Origin: an uncultured Flavobacteriales bacterium
Lineage (GTDB): Bacteria; Bacteroidota; Bacteroidia; Palsa-965
Length of the DNA stretch: 23,325 nt
Direction: 5' to 3'
Assembly: GCA_937974275.1 (NCBI GenBank)
Contig: CALJIF010000057.1
Span: 1-23,325, forward strand
The translations under genes and the position numbers were made by a program. A model generated the notes under the pieces. It was not told the DNA's origin, searched no databases, and saw nothing but the letters and a program-made list of their open reading frames with translations. Positions 6,845 to 14,214 of this stretch are shown here, piece after piece (position 1 is the first letter of the stretch; every line of letters starts with the position of its first letter).

Positions 6845-7878
6845 TATTTGTTCAGGAAGTGTTCTTCGATATCAAACGTAGAACGAATGCCGACTTTGTC
6901 ATACTCTTCATCCAGCCACTTGTCTGCAACACGACGACCTTGCTCTTTTAAGTACAGCAGGAAATCGTAGGATGTATTTAATTTACTCGAGTAGGAGAGT
7001 GGATCGAGTACATCATAACCACTGATACAATGCACGAATATTTCGCGATTTTGTTCCGGTAATGTCATGCCGCGTCGCAACAATTCGTTTCTGTAATGCA
7101 CTAAATGCATTTCGTTAATCAGTGATGAGTTAAAACTGATTTCATTAACACGTTCTGCAATATCACGAGCTGTTACCGGCAACTTGTGAATGTTGATCGA
7201 ATTAATTTTAACTAAAACAACATCGTGATTTGAAGTTTCTGCGATGAGCGGAGTTAACGGAGGATTTCCCATATAACCGCCATCCCAATAATATTCGCCA
7301 TCTATTTCGACTGCCTGAAATAAGAACGGTAAACATGCAGAGGCTAAAACCGCTTCAACAGTAATTTCGTGGTTGTGAAACACACGTGCTCTGTTCGATT
7401 TAACATTGGTTGCACACACGAATAGTTTTTTCGTGTTATAGTGCCGCAATTCTTTGAAGTCGATCAACTCCAGTAATACATCACGAAGCGGGTTGTAGTT
7501 GAACGGATTGAGTTGATACGGAGAGAACGCCTGCTGCATGGAGTTAAACCACATATATGCCGGCGAATAATTCATGTTGCCGAAATTCATGGTTTGATCC
7601 CAAGCGGCGGGTTTAAACAAGTAGCTTCCGTATTTCGCAATTTGTTTCCACAACTGTTCCAGCAATTCCTTGGCTTTGTCCGGACCACCGATATGTAAAC
7701 CGTAAGCGAGAGTTACTGCATTTACAGCACCTGCGCTGGTTCCACAAATTCCTTCAGCAACTATTTCATCGATTTCCAACAGACGGTCCAATACGCCCCA
7801 AGTAAAAGCACCATGCGCTCCGCCACCTTGCAGTGCCAGAGAAACATATTTTTTATCGAACAGGTGTCTGGGATTCAT
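6841..7878 (-). CDS. Patatin-like phospholipase with DUF3734-like C-terminus
   Basis: A patatin-fold serine hydrolase with a Ser-Asp dyad: oxyanion motif GGGAHG at 18-23, nucleophile motif GTSAG with Ser48, and DGG with Asp199. The C-terminal part (about 230-330, including RDIAERVNEISFNSSLINE) resembles the DUF3734 extension of bacterial patatins. The bdh stop lies 28 bases upstream on the same strand, so the two are probably cotranscribed. From my knowledge this patatin subtype is often beside 3-hydroxybutyrate dehydrogenase genes. With phaEC and phaJ nearby, a role in mobilising PHA or its oligomers is a reasonable inference, but a phospholipase role is equally compatible with the motifs. 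No signal peptide is seen, so it is likely cytoplasmic. Confidence 0.87.
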   Translation of the reverse strand: MNPRHLFDKKYVSLALQGGGAHGAFTWGVLDRLLEIDEIVAEGICGTSAGAVNAVTLAYGLHIGGPDKAKELLEQLWKQIAKYGSYLFKPAAWDQTMNFGNMNYSPAYMWFNSMQQAFSPYQLNPFNYNPLRDVLLELIDFKELRHYNTKKLFVCATNVKSNRARVFHNHEITVEAVLASACLPFLFQAVEIDGEYYWDGGYMGNPPLTPLIAETSNHDVVLVKINSINIHKLPVTARDIAERVNEISFNSSLINEMHLVHYRNELLRRGMTLPEQNREIFVHCISGYDVLDPLSYSSKLNTSYDFLLYLKEQGRRVADKWLDEEYDKVGIRSTFDIEEHFLNKY

Positions 7879-7906
7879 TCGCTACAAAGCTATCATTTAC
7901 ATCGGC

Positions 7907-8677
7907 TTATTGTGCATTCCAACCGCCATCTACAGGAATTGCTGTTCCCGTAATCAATTCGGCATGCTCAGAAGCCAGGAAAACGCACAGTGCGCCCAAC
8001 GATTCTGTTTTGACAAATTTCTTCACCGCATGTTTCACCAACATTACCTTGGCAATCACTTCTTCTTCCGTCATATTATGACTTTTCGCCTGATCAGTGA
8101 TTTGATTGCGAACCAACGGCGTATCTACATATCCGGGGCAGACAGCATTGGCTGTAATACCATGTGGCGCACCTTCTAATGCTGTTACTTTCGTTAATCC
8201 TACTAATCCATGTTTTGCTGCAACATAAGCCGACTTAAATTCAGATGCGACTAATCCATGCGCGGACGCAATGTTGATGATACGTCCAAATCCACGTGTT
8301 TTCATACTTCCCATCACTTGTTTGGTGGTGTGAAATGCTGCGCTCAGGTTCAATCCGATAATCGCATTCCATTTTTCACCGGGAAAATTTTCGATGGGAG
8401 CAACAAATTGCATTCCGGCGTTATTCACAAGTACATCTATTGGTCCCAATTGTTGTGTAGCTTCTTGAATCATCAGTTCAATAGCGCTTTCCTGTAACAA
8501 GTTGGCAGAAGAAAAGAACACCTTTACACCGAATTCATTGCCGACTTCTTGTGCAATTTCCGCCCCGTTATTTTCGAGGCCGTTGAATGCAATATTGTAT
8601 CCTGCTTTGGCAAATTCACGGGCAATTCCCAAGCCGATTCCGCTGGTGCTGCCTGTAATAAGAACTGTTTTTGACAT
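7907..8677 (-). CDS. bdhA: 3-hydroxybutyrate dehydrogenase (SDR family)
   Basis: Oxidises (R)-3-hydroxybutyrate to acetoacetate with NAD+, the step after PHB depolymerisation. It is a classical short-chain dehydrogenase. Numbered from the chosen start: TGSTSGIG at 8-15, NNAG at 85-88, catalytic Ser138, Tyr151 and Lys155. Subfamily-specific text such as IINIASAHGLVASEFKSAY, CPGYVDTPLVRNQI and the ending TGTAIPVDGGW separates it from FabG-type reductases. I start it at the ATG at 8677 (256 aa). The in-frame ATG six codons upstream lies beyond the -7 box at 8681-8688 and would not be transcribed. It is followed after 28 bases by the patatin-like gene. Confidence in the enzyme call is high. Confidence 0.92.
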   Translation of the reverse strand: MSKTVLITGSTSGIGLGIAREFAKAGYNIAFNGLENNGAEIAQEVGNEFGVKVFFSSANLLQESAIELMIQEATQQLGPIDVLVNNAGMQFVAPIENFPGEKWNAIIGLNLSAAFHTTKQVMGSMKTRGFGRIINIASAHGLVASEFKSAYVAAKHGLVGLTKVTALEGAPHGITANAVCPGYVDTPLVRNQITDQAKSHNMTEEEVIAKVMLVKHAVKKFVKTESLGALCVFLASEHAELITGTAIPVDGGWNAQ

Positions 8678-8680
8678 GCT

Positions 8681-8688
8681 CAAAGGTA
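8681..8688 (-). promoter_or_regulatory. -7 element of bdhA, predicting a leaderless transcript
   Basis: TACCTTTG on the minus strand is a perfect TAnnTTTG box ending three bases before the ATG at 8677. Transcription should start at or next to the start codon. The -33 region is weak. This box decides the start codon choice for bdhA. Confidence 0.6.
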
Positions 8689-8712
8689 ACAACATTCGCG
8701 CATTGAAAATGT

Positions 8713-8743
8713 TGTCTGTTATCCCGCGTTAACCGTACATTTG
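8713..8743 (+). promoter_or_regulatory. Promoter of the flavin reductase-like gene, near-leaderless
   Basis: A -33-like element beginning TTGTCT at about 8713, an intervening spacer of about 17-18 bases, and -7 box TACATTTG at 8736-8743, which ends four bases before the ATG at 8748. It lies back to back with the bdhA promoter. Confidence 0.6.
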
Positions 8744-8747
8744 CGCC

Positions 8748-9644
8748 ATGCTGACACTTGATCCTAAAGATTTAAAAACTGCACAAGTGCATCAATATTT
8801 GTTGCACGCTATTGCACCACGACCTATTGCATTCGCATCTACTATTGATGCAGACGGTAACGTCAATGTAAGTCCGTTTAGTTTTTTCAACGTGTTCAGT
8901 GCGAATCCTCCTGTTGTTATTTTTTCTCCTGCACGAAGCGGCAGAACAGGACAAACGAAGAACACGCTGGATAACGTTCGTGTAGTGCCGGAAGTGGTGA
9001 TCAATATCGTGAATTACGATTTAGTTCAGCAGGTTTCATTAGCCAGTACGGAATATCCGAAAGGCGTGAATGAGTTTGTAAAGGCCGGTTTAACTGAAGA
9101 GCCTTCGTTAAAAGTAAAACCGCCGCGCGTAAAGGAATCGCCGGTGCAGTTGGAGTGTGTTGTGAAAGATATCGTGGAGTTGGGAACACAAGGCGGGGCA
9201 GGAAATCTGGTTATTGCGGAAGTGGTGATGATTCATGTTTCGGAAAATATTTTAGATCCGGAAACAAATATGATTGATCAACATAAAATTGATGTGGTCG
9301 GACGTTTGGGAGGTGACTGGTATAGTCGTAATTCGGGTGCGTCTTTATTTAAGGTAGCGAAACCATTAACTACTATAGGCATTGGTGTTGATCAACTTCC
9401 CGCATACATACGCAATAGTAAAGTGTTGACCGGAAATCATTTGGGTCAGTTGGGTAATGTGGAACGTTTACCGGATGAAGAGGCGGTTTTGCATTATCGT
9501 AATTCGGGTGCGATTAATGAAGCATTTGAAATGTACGGACAGCATCGGGAGAAGTTGGAGGAGCATCTGCATCATATTGCGGCGCGTTTGTTGGATGAAG
9601 GAAACGTGAACGAAGCTTGGCTGGTATTGATGGCGACGCATTGA
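8748..9644 (+). CDS. Flavin reductase-like FMN-binding split-barrel protein
   Basis: A 298-aa protein of the flavin reductase-like (DIM6/NTAB) family. The first about 190 residues form the FMN-binding split barrel, with the family hallmark APRPIAFASTIDADGNVNVSPFSFFN (positions about 23-48) and a following NPPVVIFSP. The remaining about 100 residues (GRLGGDWYSR onward, then a helical region rich in His and Glu) form the C-terminal extension found in a Bacteroidota subgroup. No signal peptide is seen. These proteins bind FMN and some reduce it or act with a monooxygenase, but no oxygenase gene adjoins, so the substrate is unknown. It is divergent from bdhA with a very short intergenic region. 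Confidence 0.85.
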   Translation: MLTLDPKDLKTAQVHQYLLHAIAPRPIAFASTIDADGNVNVSPFSFFNVFSANPPVVIFSPARSGRTGQTKNTLDNVRVVPEVVINIVNYDLVQQVSLASTEYPKGVNEFVKAGLTEEPSLKVKPPRVKESPVQLECVVKDIVELGTQGGAGNLVIAEVVMIHVSENILDPETNMIDQHKIDVVGRLGGDWYSRNSGASLFKVAKPLTTIGIGVDQLPAYIRNSKVLTGNHLGQLGNVERLPDEEAVLHYRNSGAINEAFEMYGQHREKLEEHLHHIAARLLDEGNVNEAWLVLMATH

Positions 9645-9668
9645 TGTTAATAAAAAGTGAAGTGTTTT

Positions 9669-9700
9669 TTGATCCACTTTACCGGCTTCACCTATCTTTA
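9669..9700 (+). promoter_or_regulatory. Promoter of the DUF3127 gene
   Basis: TTGATC at 9669-9674, an 18-base spacer and TATCTTTA at 9693-9700 match the Bacteroidota promoter form with one -7 mismatch. The ATG is at 9724. Confidence 0.5.
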
Positions 9701-9723
9701 ATCCATCCTAATTTTTTATAGAC

Positions 9724-10101
9724 ATGTTTAACATTACCGGAGTTATTAAAAAGAAGTTTCCTGAGCAACAGGTTTCAGAGAAATTCAGAAAGCGTGATTT
9801 TGTATTAACCGACAATTCATCGCAGTATCCTCAGCACATTACTTTTCAGTTGGTTCAGGATCGTTGTTCCTTAATTGATGGATTTAATGAAGGGCAAGAA
9901 GTAAAAGTATTCTTCAACTTGCGCGGACGCGAATACACAGACAAGCGCACGAATGAAATTCGTTTTTTCAATACTATTGAAGCGTGGAAAATTGAAGGTG
10001 GTGCCGGTCAGCAGCAACAAGCTCCTGCAGCAACATCAGCTCCAATGCCTGATATCACAACTTTTAGTTCAGGAGATCAAAACGACGATCTTCCGTTTTA
10101 A
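9724..10101 (+). CDS. DUF3127 protein, OB-fold-like with SSB-type acidic tail
   Basis: A 125-aa protein of the DUF3127 family. Residues 1-92 look like a compact beta barrel (MFNITGVIKKKFPEQQVSEK; RDFVLTDNSSQYPQHITFQL; VKVFFNLRGREY; IRFFNTIEAWKIE), compatible with an OB fold. Residues 93-115 are a Gly/Gln/Ala/Pro/Ser-rich linker, and the last residues are acidic and end DDLPF. This domain-linker-acidic-tip layout is that of single-stranded DNA-binding protein, whose tip (DDDIPF in Escherichia coli) recruits repair and replication proteins. The family is known mainly from Bacteroidota and has no firmly assigned role. It is a single-gene unit with its own promoter and a strong hairpin after it. 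Confidence 0.85.
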   Translation: MFNITGVIKKKFPEQQVSEKFRKRDFVLTDNSSQYPQHITFQLVQDRCSLIDGFNEGQEVKVFFNLRGREYTDKRTNEIRFFNTIEAWKIEGGAGQQQQAPAATSAPMPDITTFSSGDQNDDLPF

Positions 10102-10120
10102 AAAAAATACGATTGCATTG

Positions 10121-10147
10121 CAATGACCACCCGACCGGTGGTCATTG
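10121..10147. terminator. Hairpin terminator between convergent genes
   Basis: A perfect 11-bp stem, CAATGACCACC / GGTGGTCATTG, with a five-base loop lies between the convergent DUF3127 and propeller-like genes and overlaps the latter's stop. Downstream on the plus strand is TTGTTT. On the minus strand an eight-T run lies about a dozen bases beyond. It probably serves both directions. Confidence 0.6.
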
Positions 10148-10930
10148 TTGTTTATAGATGGTGCAGCTGTCCGCATAATGCACCACCATTTTCTGTTTTT
10201 CGAGTCGTACGTTTAGTGCTCCTTTGAATTCGCTGTCTTTATATTCTATATCCATATAAGAGAGCAAATCAACCGCTTTCAATTTTTGCTCTTCAAAATA
10301 AATGATGCGGTCTTCCAAAACCTGAAAGCTTGTCAAATTTTTAATCGGAATAGTTTTGGCGTAAGTGCCGTAGATGTCGAAGATCATGATTCCCGTTGAA
10401 GGATTATTTACAAAAAGCCGGTTGTTTTTTTCCACCATAAAATTGGGCTGAATGGAAATGTTCAGCACTTGTCCCAGATTACCGGTGCGTTGTTCAATTT
10501 GCAAATTTCGATTGAGACGAATCAATTCGAAGTTATCCTGATCGTACAACCAAAGCCCGTTTTCCATCGAGGTGCATGCTAATTGTGCATTGGGAAATCC
10601 GAGTGCCTCAAGTTGAACCGGCTCTGCATTAATGCTTAACGTATTATCCAGAAAAATGATTCGGCTTACTTCTTTATAAAACAACAAAATTCGTAACGCA
10701 TTTGTGGCGTCTGCGTGTGCGATATTGCCGAAATTTTTGTTGCTGAATTCTTTAATAAAAATACCGTCCGCATCGTACTTTAAAATTTGATCGTTATAGC
10801 AGAGATAGACATTTCCAATGTTATCAGTGACCATTAACTGAGAGCGCTGACGAATAGTCGCATTCTTCCTTTTGCTGTCCTGAACAAAGGCAACACTCAT
10901 CATAGCCATCAGAAGGATGAAAATTCTCAT
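10142..10930 (-). CDS. Secreted beta-propeller-like hypothetical protein
   Basis: A 262-aa protein with a signal peptide (MRIFILLMAMMSVAFVQ, residues 1-17). Repeated short strands such as NVYLCYNDQILKYDADGIFI, NGLWLYDQDNFELIRLNRN and RLFVNNPSTGIMIFDIYG suggest an NHL- or six-bladed beta-propeller-like fold. No catalytic motif or sorting domain is recognised. The start is the ATG at 10930; an in-frame TTG five codons upstream is possible but would weaken the signal peptide. The GH3 gene stop lies 18 bases upstream on the same strand, so they are probably cotranscribed. Function unknown. Confidence 0.6.
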   Translation of the reverse strand: MRIFILLMAMMSVAFVQDSKRKNATIRQRSQLMVTDNIGNVYLCYNDQILKYDADGIFIKEFSNKNFGNIAHADATNALRILLFYKEVSRIIFLDNTLSINAEPVQLEALGFPNAQLACTSMENGLWLYDQDNFELIRLNRNLQIEQRTGNLGQVLNISIQPNFMVEKNNRLFVNNPSTGIMIFDIYGTYAKTIPIKNLTSFQVLEDRIIYFEEQKLKAVDLLSYMDIEYKDSEFKGALNVRLEKQKMVVHYADSCTIYKQQ

Positions 10931-10948
10931 GCTTATTGATTTCAAAAA

Positions 10949-12484
10949 TTAAGCCACATTACCGGAAGAATTCTTATCGAAATGTAATACGCTTTCTACA
11001 TGAGTACGTTCGTTGCTGAGCCGCGGTACTTTATGCTGGCCGCCAAGTTTATTTCGGCTTTTCATCCAGTTGTAAAATGTACCGTGAGGAACAACTCGAA
11101 TTACCGGCGGATGTAAAATGTAATTGTTGAATCGTTTCGCTTCGTAATCGGAGTTGACAGATTTTAGTGCATTGTCAAAAAGCTCGGTAAACCAGTCAAT
11201 GTCTACAGGTTCACGATCGAATTCAATCACCCATTCATGTGCGCCTTTGTTGGTCTGTGCATCCATAAAGACGGGAGCAGCAGTATATTCACAAACACAT
11301 GCGCCGGTTTTCTCACATGCCACCTGGAGTGCACGCTCTGCATTTTCGATCATAAGTTCTTCACCAAAAACATTAATGAAATGTTTTGTTCTTCCAACGA
11401 TACGGAACTTGTACGGATTGGTTGAAGTGAACTGAATGGTATCTCCAATCTGATAACGCCACAAGCCTCCGGTGGTGCTGATAACTACCGCATATTTTTT
11501 TCCTACTTCAATTTGATCCAACGTAACAGTCGGAGGATTTGCTGTATTCCAGTAGGGTTGTTCTATAAATTCATAATAGATGCCGTAATCCAACATCAAC
11601 AACAAATCGTTTGTGGCCGTTGCGTCTTGTATTCCGAAGAAGCCTTCCGAAGCGTTGTACAATTCCAGATAACGAATTTCTTTGCCGAACAACTCATTAA
11701 ACTGTTCTTTATACGGTGTGAAATTCACTCCGCCATGGAAGTAGACTTCCAATCCGTTCCACACTTCGCCGATATTGTTTTTGCCGGTGACGTCTAAAAT
11801 TCTTCGCATCAAGACCATCATCCAAGAAGGAACACCGGCAAGGCTTACCACATTTTCATTCATGGTGGAGCGAGCCATTTGTTCCAGCTTTTCTTCCCAA
11901 TCGCTCATCAATGCAATGGAAAGATTAGGCAAGCGGAAGAAATCGGCCCACATGGGAAGATTCTGAATAATAATTGCCGAAACATCGCCATGATAAGATT
12001 CGTAATCACCAAAAAAATCTGTGGTATGACTTCCGCCCAATGCCAGATTGCGTCCGGTGAATAACTGATGTTCCGGATAATTACTGCAGTAAATGGACAC
12101 CATATCCTTGCCACCTTTGTAGTGACAGTCTTCCAATGATTCGCGCGTTACGGGAATGAACTTGCTTTTTGCATCTGTTGTTCCCGAAGATTTTGCGAAC
12201 CATTTCACCTCTGATGGCCACAACAAGTTTTGTTCACCACGACGCAAACGATCAATCCACGGTTGCATTTCTTCGTACGATTGCACCGGAAGTCGTTGTT
12301 GCAAATCTCCGATATGTCGTACTTCGGAAAAGTTATACTGCTTGCCAAATTCGGTAACTGCTCCGGCTTCCATCAGTTTTACGAACGTTTCTTCCTGCAC
12401 TTGATGCGGATATTTCCGAAACAAATCGATCTGGTGCATTCGTTTCACCATGATCCAGGAAGCTATGGAATTGAGCAGCGCCAT
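10949..12484 (-). CDS. GH3-family acyl-adenylating enzyme
   Basis: A 511-aa member of the GH3 family within the adenylate-forming (ANL) superfamily. The phosphate-binding motif SSGTTDAKSK is at 99-108, YNASEG at 276-281, WRYQIGD at 342-348 (the ribose-binding Asp motif) and the hinge region GRTKHFINVFGEEL at 364-377, all intact. Plant GH3 enzymes join amino acids to jasmonate or auxin; bacterial members are common in Bacteroidota, and their acid and acceptor are not known. No carrier-protein domain adjoins. It begins 36 bases after the PolX-like gene and is followed by the propeller-like gene after 18 bases, so all three may share a transcript. Family is certain, substrate unknown. Confidence 0.92.
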   Translation of the reverse strand: MALLNSIASWIMVKRMHQIDLFRKYPHQVQEETFVKLMEAGAVTEFGKQYNFSEVRHIGDLQQRLPVQSYEEMQPWIDRLRRGEQNLLWPSEVKWFAKSSGTTDAKSKFIPVTRESLEDCHYKGGKDMVSIYCSNYPEHQLFTGRNLALGGSHTTDFFGDYESYHGDVSAIIIQNLPMWADFFRLPNLSIALMSDWEEKLEQMARSTMNENVVSLAGVPSWMMVLMRRILDVTGKNNIGEVWNGLEVYFHGGVNFTPYKEQFNELFGKEIRYLELYNASEGFFGIQDATATNDLLLMLDYGIYYEFIEQPYWNTANPPTVTLDQIEVGKKYAVVISTTGGLWRYQIGDTIQFTSTNPYKFRIVGRTKHFINVFGEELMIENAERALQVACEKTGACVCEYTAAPVFMDAQTNKGAHEWVIEFDREPVDIDWFTELFDNALKSVNSDYEAKRFNNYILHPPVIRVVPHGTFYNWMKSRNKLGGQHKVPRLSNERTHVESVLHFDKNSSGNVA

Positions 12485-12520
12485 TCAGTTTGAACTTATT
12501 TCTCTAAGATAGCTATTCTG

Positions 12521-14122
12521 TTATTTACTTTTAAGCCATTGTTCAAATTCCGCAAGGGATTTGGCATTCAGACAATGTTCTTTCGTAAGTCCTCCTTTGC
12601 GTGCGCTGATCACTCCCCATTTCACATCAAGCAAACCTTCTTTTTCGTGGGCATCGGGATTGATGGAAATTAAAACACCTTTTTCCATACAATACGGAAT
12701 CCATCGCCAATCGATATCCAGGCGATAAGGGTGTGCATTTAATTCGATGGCTACATTATTCGAAGCGCAGGCATCAATAATTTTTTTGTAATCCAGCGGA
12801 TAACCTTCGCGGGATAACAACAATCGTCCGGAAGGATGCCCTAAAATACGCGTGAAAGGATTCTCGATAGCCTTGATCAATCGTGCTGTTGCCCGTGCTT
12901 CATCCATTTTTAAAACGGAGTGCACGGATGCAACAATTAAGTCAAACGTTTTCAGAATTTCAGGATCGTAATCGAGGTTACCGTCGTTTAAAATGTCGGA
13001 TTCAATTCCTTTGAATATTTTAAAATTATTTAAAGTTGCGTTGAGTTGATCAACTTCCTGATGTTGTTGAAGCACGCGCTCTTCAGAAAGTCCGTTGGCA
13101 TAAAACGCTGATTTGGAGTGATCACAAATAGCGAAATATTCGAAGCCTTGTTCTTGACAGAAAGCTGCCATTTCTTGCACGGTGTTCATGCCATCACTCC
13201 ATTTGCTGTGGTTGTGCAAATTGCCGCGCAGGTCATTCACCTCGATTAATTTCGGAAGTTGATGTTCTCTGGCCATCAGGATTTCACCGATGCCTTCACG
13301 CATTTCAGGTTCGATATACCTCCAATTGAGCTTGGAAAATACTTCTGCTTCATTCGCGCATTCAGCAATTGAAATCTTTTCTTGTTCTAATTGCGCCATA
13401 AATGCAGGAGCTCCCGTTGTTTGAAACCAGATTGTTCCGAAATTATTTGCAGTAGCCGGAATCAGCTCAATTTGAATAGGAAATTGGTTGATGAACGAAT
13501 CATTCAGTTCAATTTTTTCATCACATATTATTTGCACGCTACTGATGATGTTATCTTTTCTGCGCAGTTCTCCGGTAAATTCAAATCGTGCTTCCTGATG
13601 AAGCTTCCTCAACTCACTGATGATAGCTTCTCCAATTGGTAAAGCGGCGTAGTAATGATATTTGCCGGCATTAGCAATTTTATATTCGATTGCTTTTTTA
13701 ATCGATTCCTGAGTTTTACTGCCGAAGCCTTTTAAGTCAACGAGACGGTTTTCGTAACAGGCATACAAGAGTTCTCCCAAACTTTCAGCACCGAGTTCGT
13801 GCCACAATTGCGCTACTTTTTTAGCGCCGAGTCCTTTTATGCTTAACATTTCAATGACACCAACAGGAGTTTTGTTGAGCAACTCCTGAAGTTCAATTGT
13901 GGTGCCGGTTCTCAGGAGTTCGTCAATCTTGGCAGCAATCCCTTTTCCAATGCCTTCAATTTGTTCTAATTCTTGCAAGGATTTCCCGGTCAGTTCAATG
14001 CCTGTTTTATCTAATTTATACGCAGCGTTACTCAGCGCCTTTACTTTGAATGGATTTTCACCGTGCAATTCCTGCAGTTTTGCGGTAAGTTGTAATGATT
14101 CAGCAATCTGTTCTGTGGTCAT
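12521..14122 (-). CDS. polX: PolX-like protein, PHP nuclease with apparently inactive polymerase domain
   Basis: The 533-aa protein has the PolX order: N-terminal 8-kDa-like domain, three helix-hairpin-helix motifs (EQIEGIGKGIAAKI 53-66, IKGLGAKKVAQLW 95-107, LKGFGSKTQESIKKA 130-144), a polymerase beta-like palm remnant (about 150-290), and a C-terminal PHP domain. The palm motif, normally G-S-x-R-R followed by G-D-x-D, reads GELRRKDNIISSVQII at 184-199: both catalytic aspartates are missing. The PHP metal ligands are present: LHNHSKWSDG (His303, His305, Asp310), DHS (Asp334-His335), GIESD (Glu374), His401, GHP (His429), NAH (His464), and DAH (Asp490, His492). It is therefore likely a 3'-5' exonuclease or AP endonuclease in base-excision repair rather than a polymerase. 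Start ATG at 14122. Confidence 0.88.
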   Translation of the reverse strand: MTTEQIAESLQLTAKLQELHGENPFKVKALSNAAYKLDKTGIELTGKSLQELEQIEGIGKGIAAKIDELLRTGTTIELQELLNKTPVGVIEMLSIKGLGAKKVAQLWHELGAESLGELLYACYENRLVDLKGFGSKTQESIKKAIEYKIANAGKYHYYAALPIGEAIISELRKLHQEARFEFTGELRRKDNIISSVQIICDEKIELNDSFINQFPIQIELIPATANNFGTIWFQTTGAPAFMAQLEQEKISIAECANEAEVFSKLNWRYIEPEMREGIGEILMAREHQLPKLIEVNDLRGNLHNHSKWSDGMNTVQEMAAFCQEQGFEYFAICDHSKSAFYANGLSEERVLQQHQEVDQLNATLNNFKIFKGIESDILNDGNLDYDPEILKTFDLIVASVHSVLKMDEARATARLIKAIENPFTRILGHPSGRLLLSREGYPLDYKKIIDACASNNVAIELNAHPYRLDIDWRWIPYCMEKGVLISINPDAHEKEGLLDVKWGVISARKGGLTKEHCLNAKSLAEFEQWLKSK

Positions 14123-14202
14123 GCGTTGAAGTTCGTGAAAATTATTTCAATTCAGGACGTTTGTTGTGCCGAAAACCGTGTAATTTAAAGAGTGTCAACA
14201 CT

Positions 14203-14210
14203 TACTTTTG
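14203..14210 (+). promoter_or_regulatory. -7 element of the Kelch/T9SS gene, near-leaderless
   Basis: TACTTTTG matches TAnnTTTG and ends four bases before the ATG at 14215. The -33 region is weak. It supports the ATG at 14215 over an upstream in-frame ATG at 14095 that lies inside the divergent PolX gene. Confidence 0.5.
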
Positions 14211-14214
14211 TGAT

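Noticed and set aside
8678..8695. Six-codon longer N-terminus of bdhA
   Set aside because: It would place the perfect -7 box inside the coding region; the shorter start fits SDR N-termini.
14095..14214. 40-codon N-terminal extension of the Kelch/T9SS gene
   Set aside because: It overlaps PolX on the other strand, lies upstream of the -7 box, and would bury the signal peptide.
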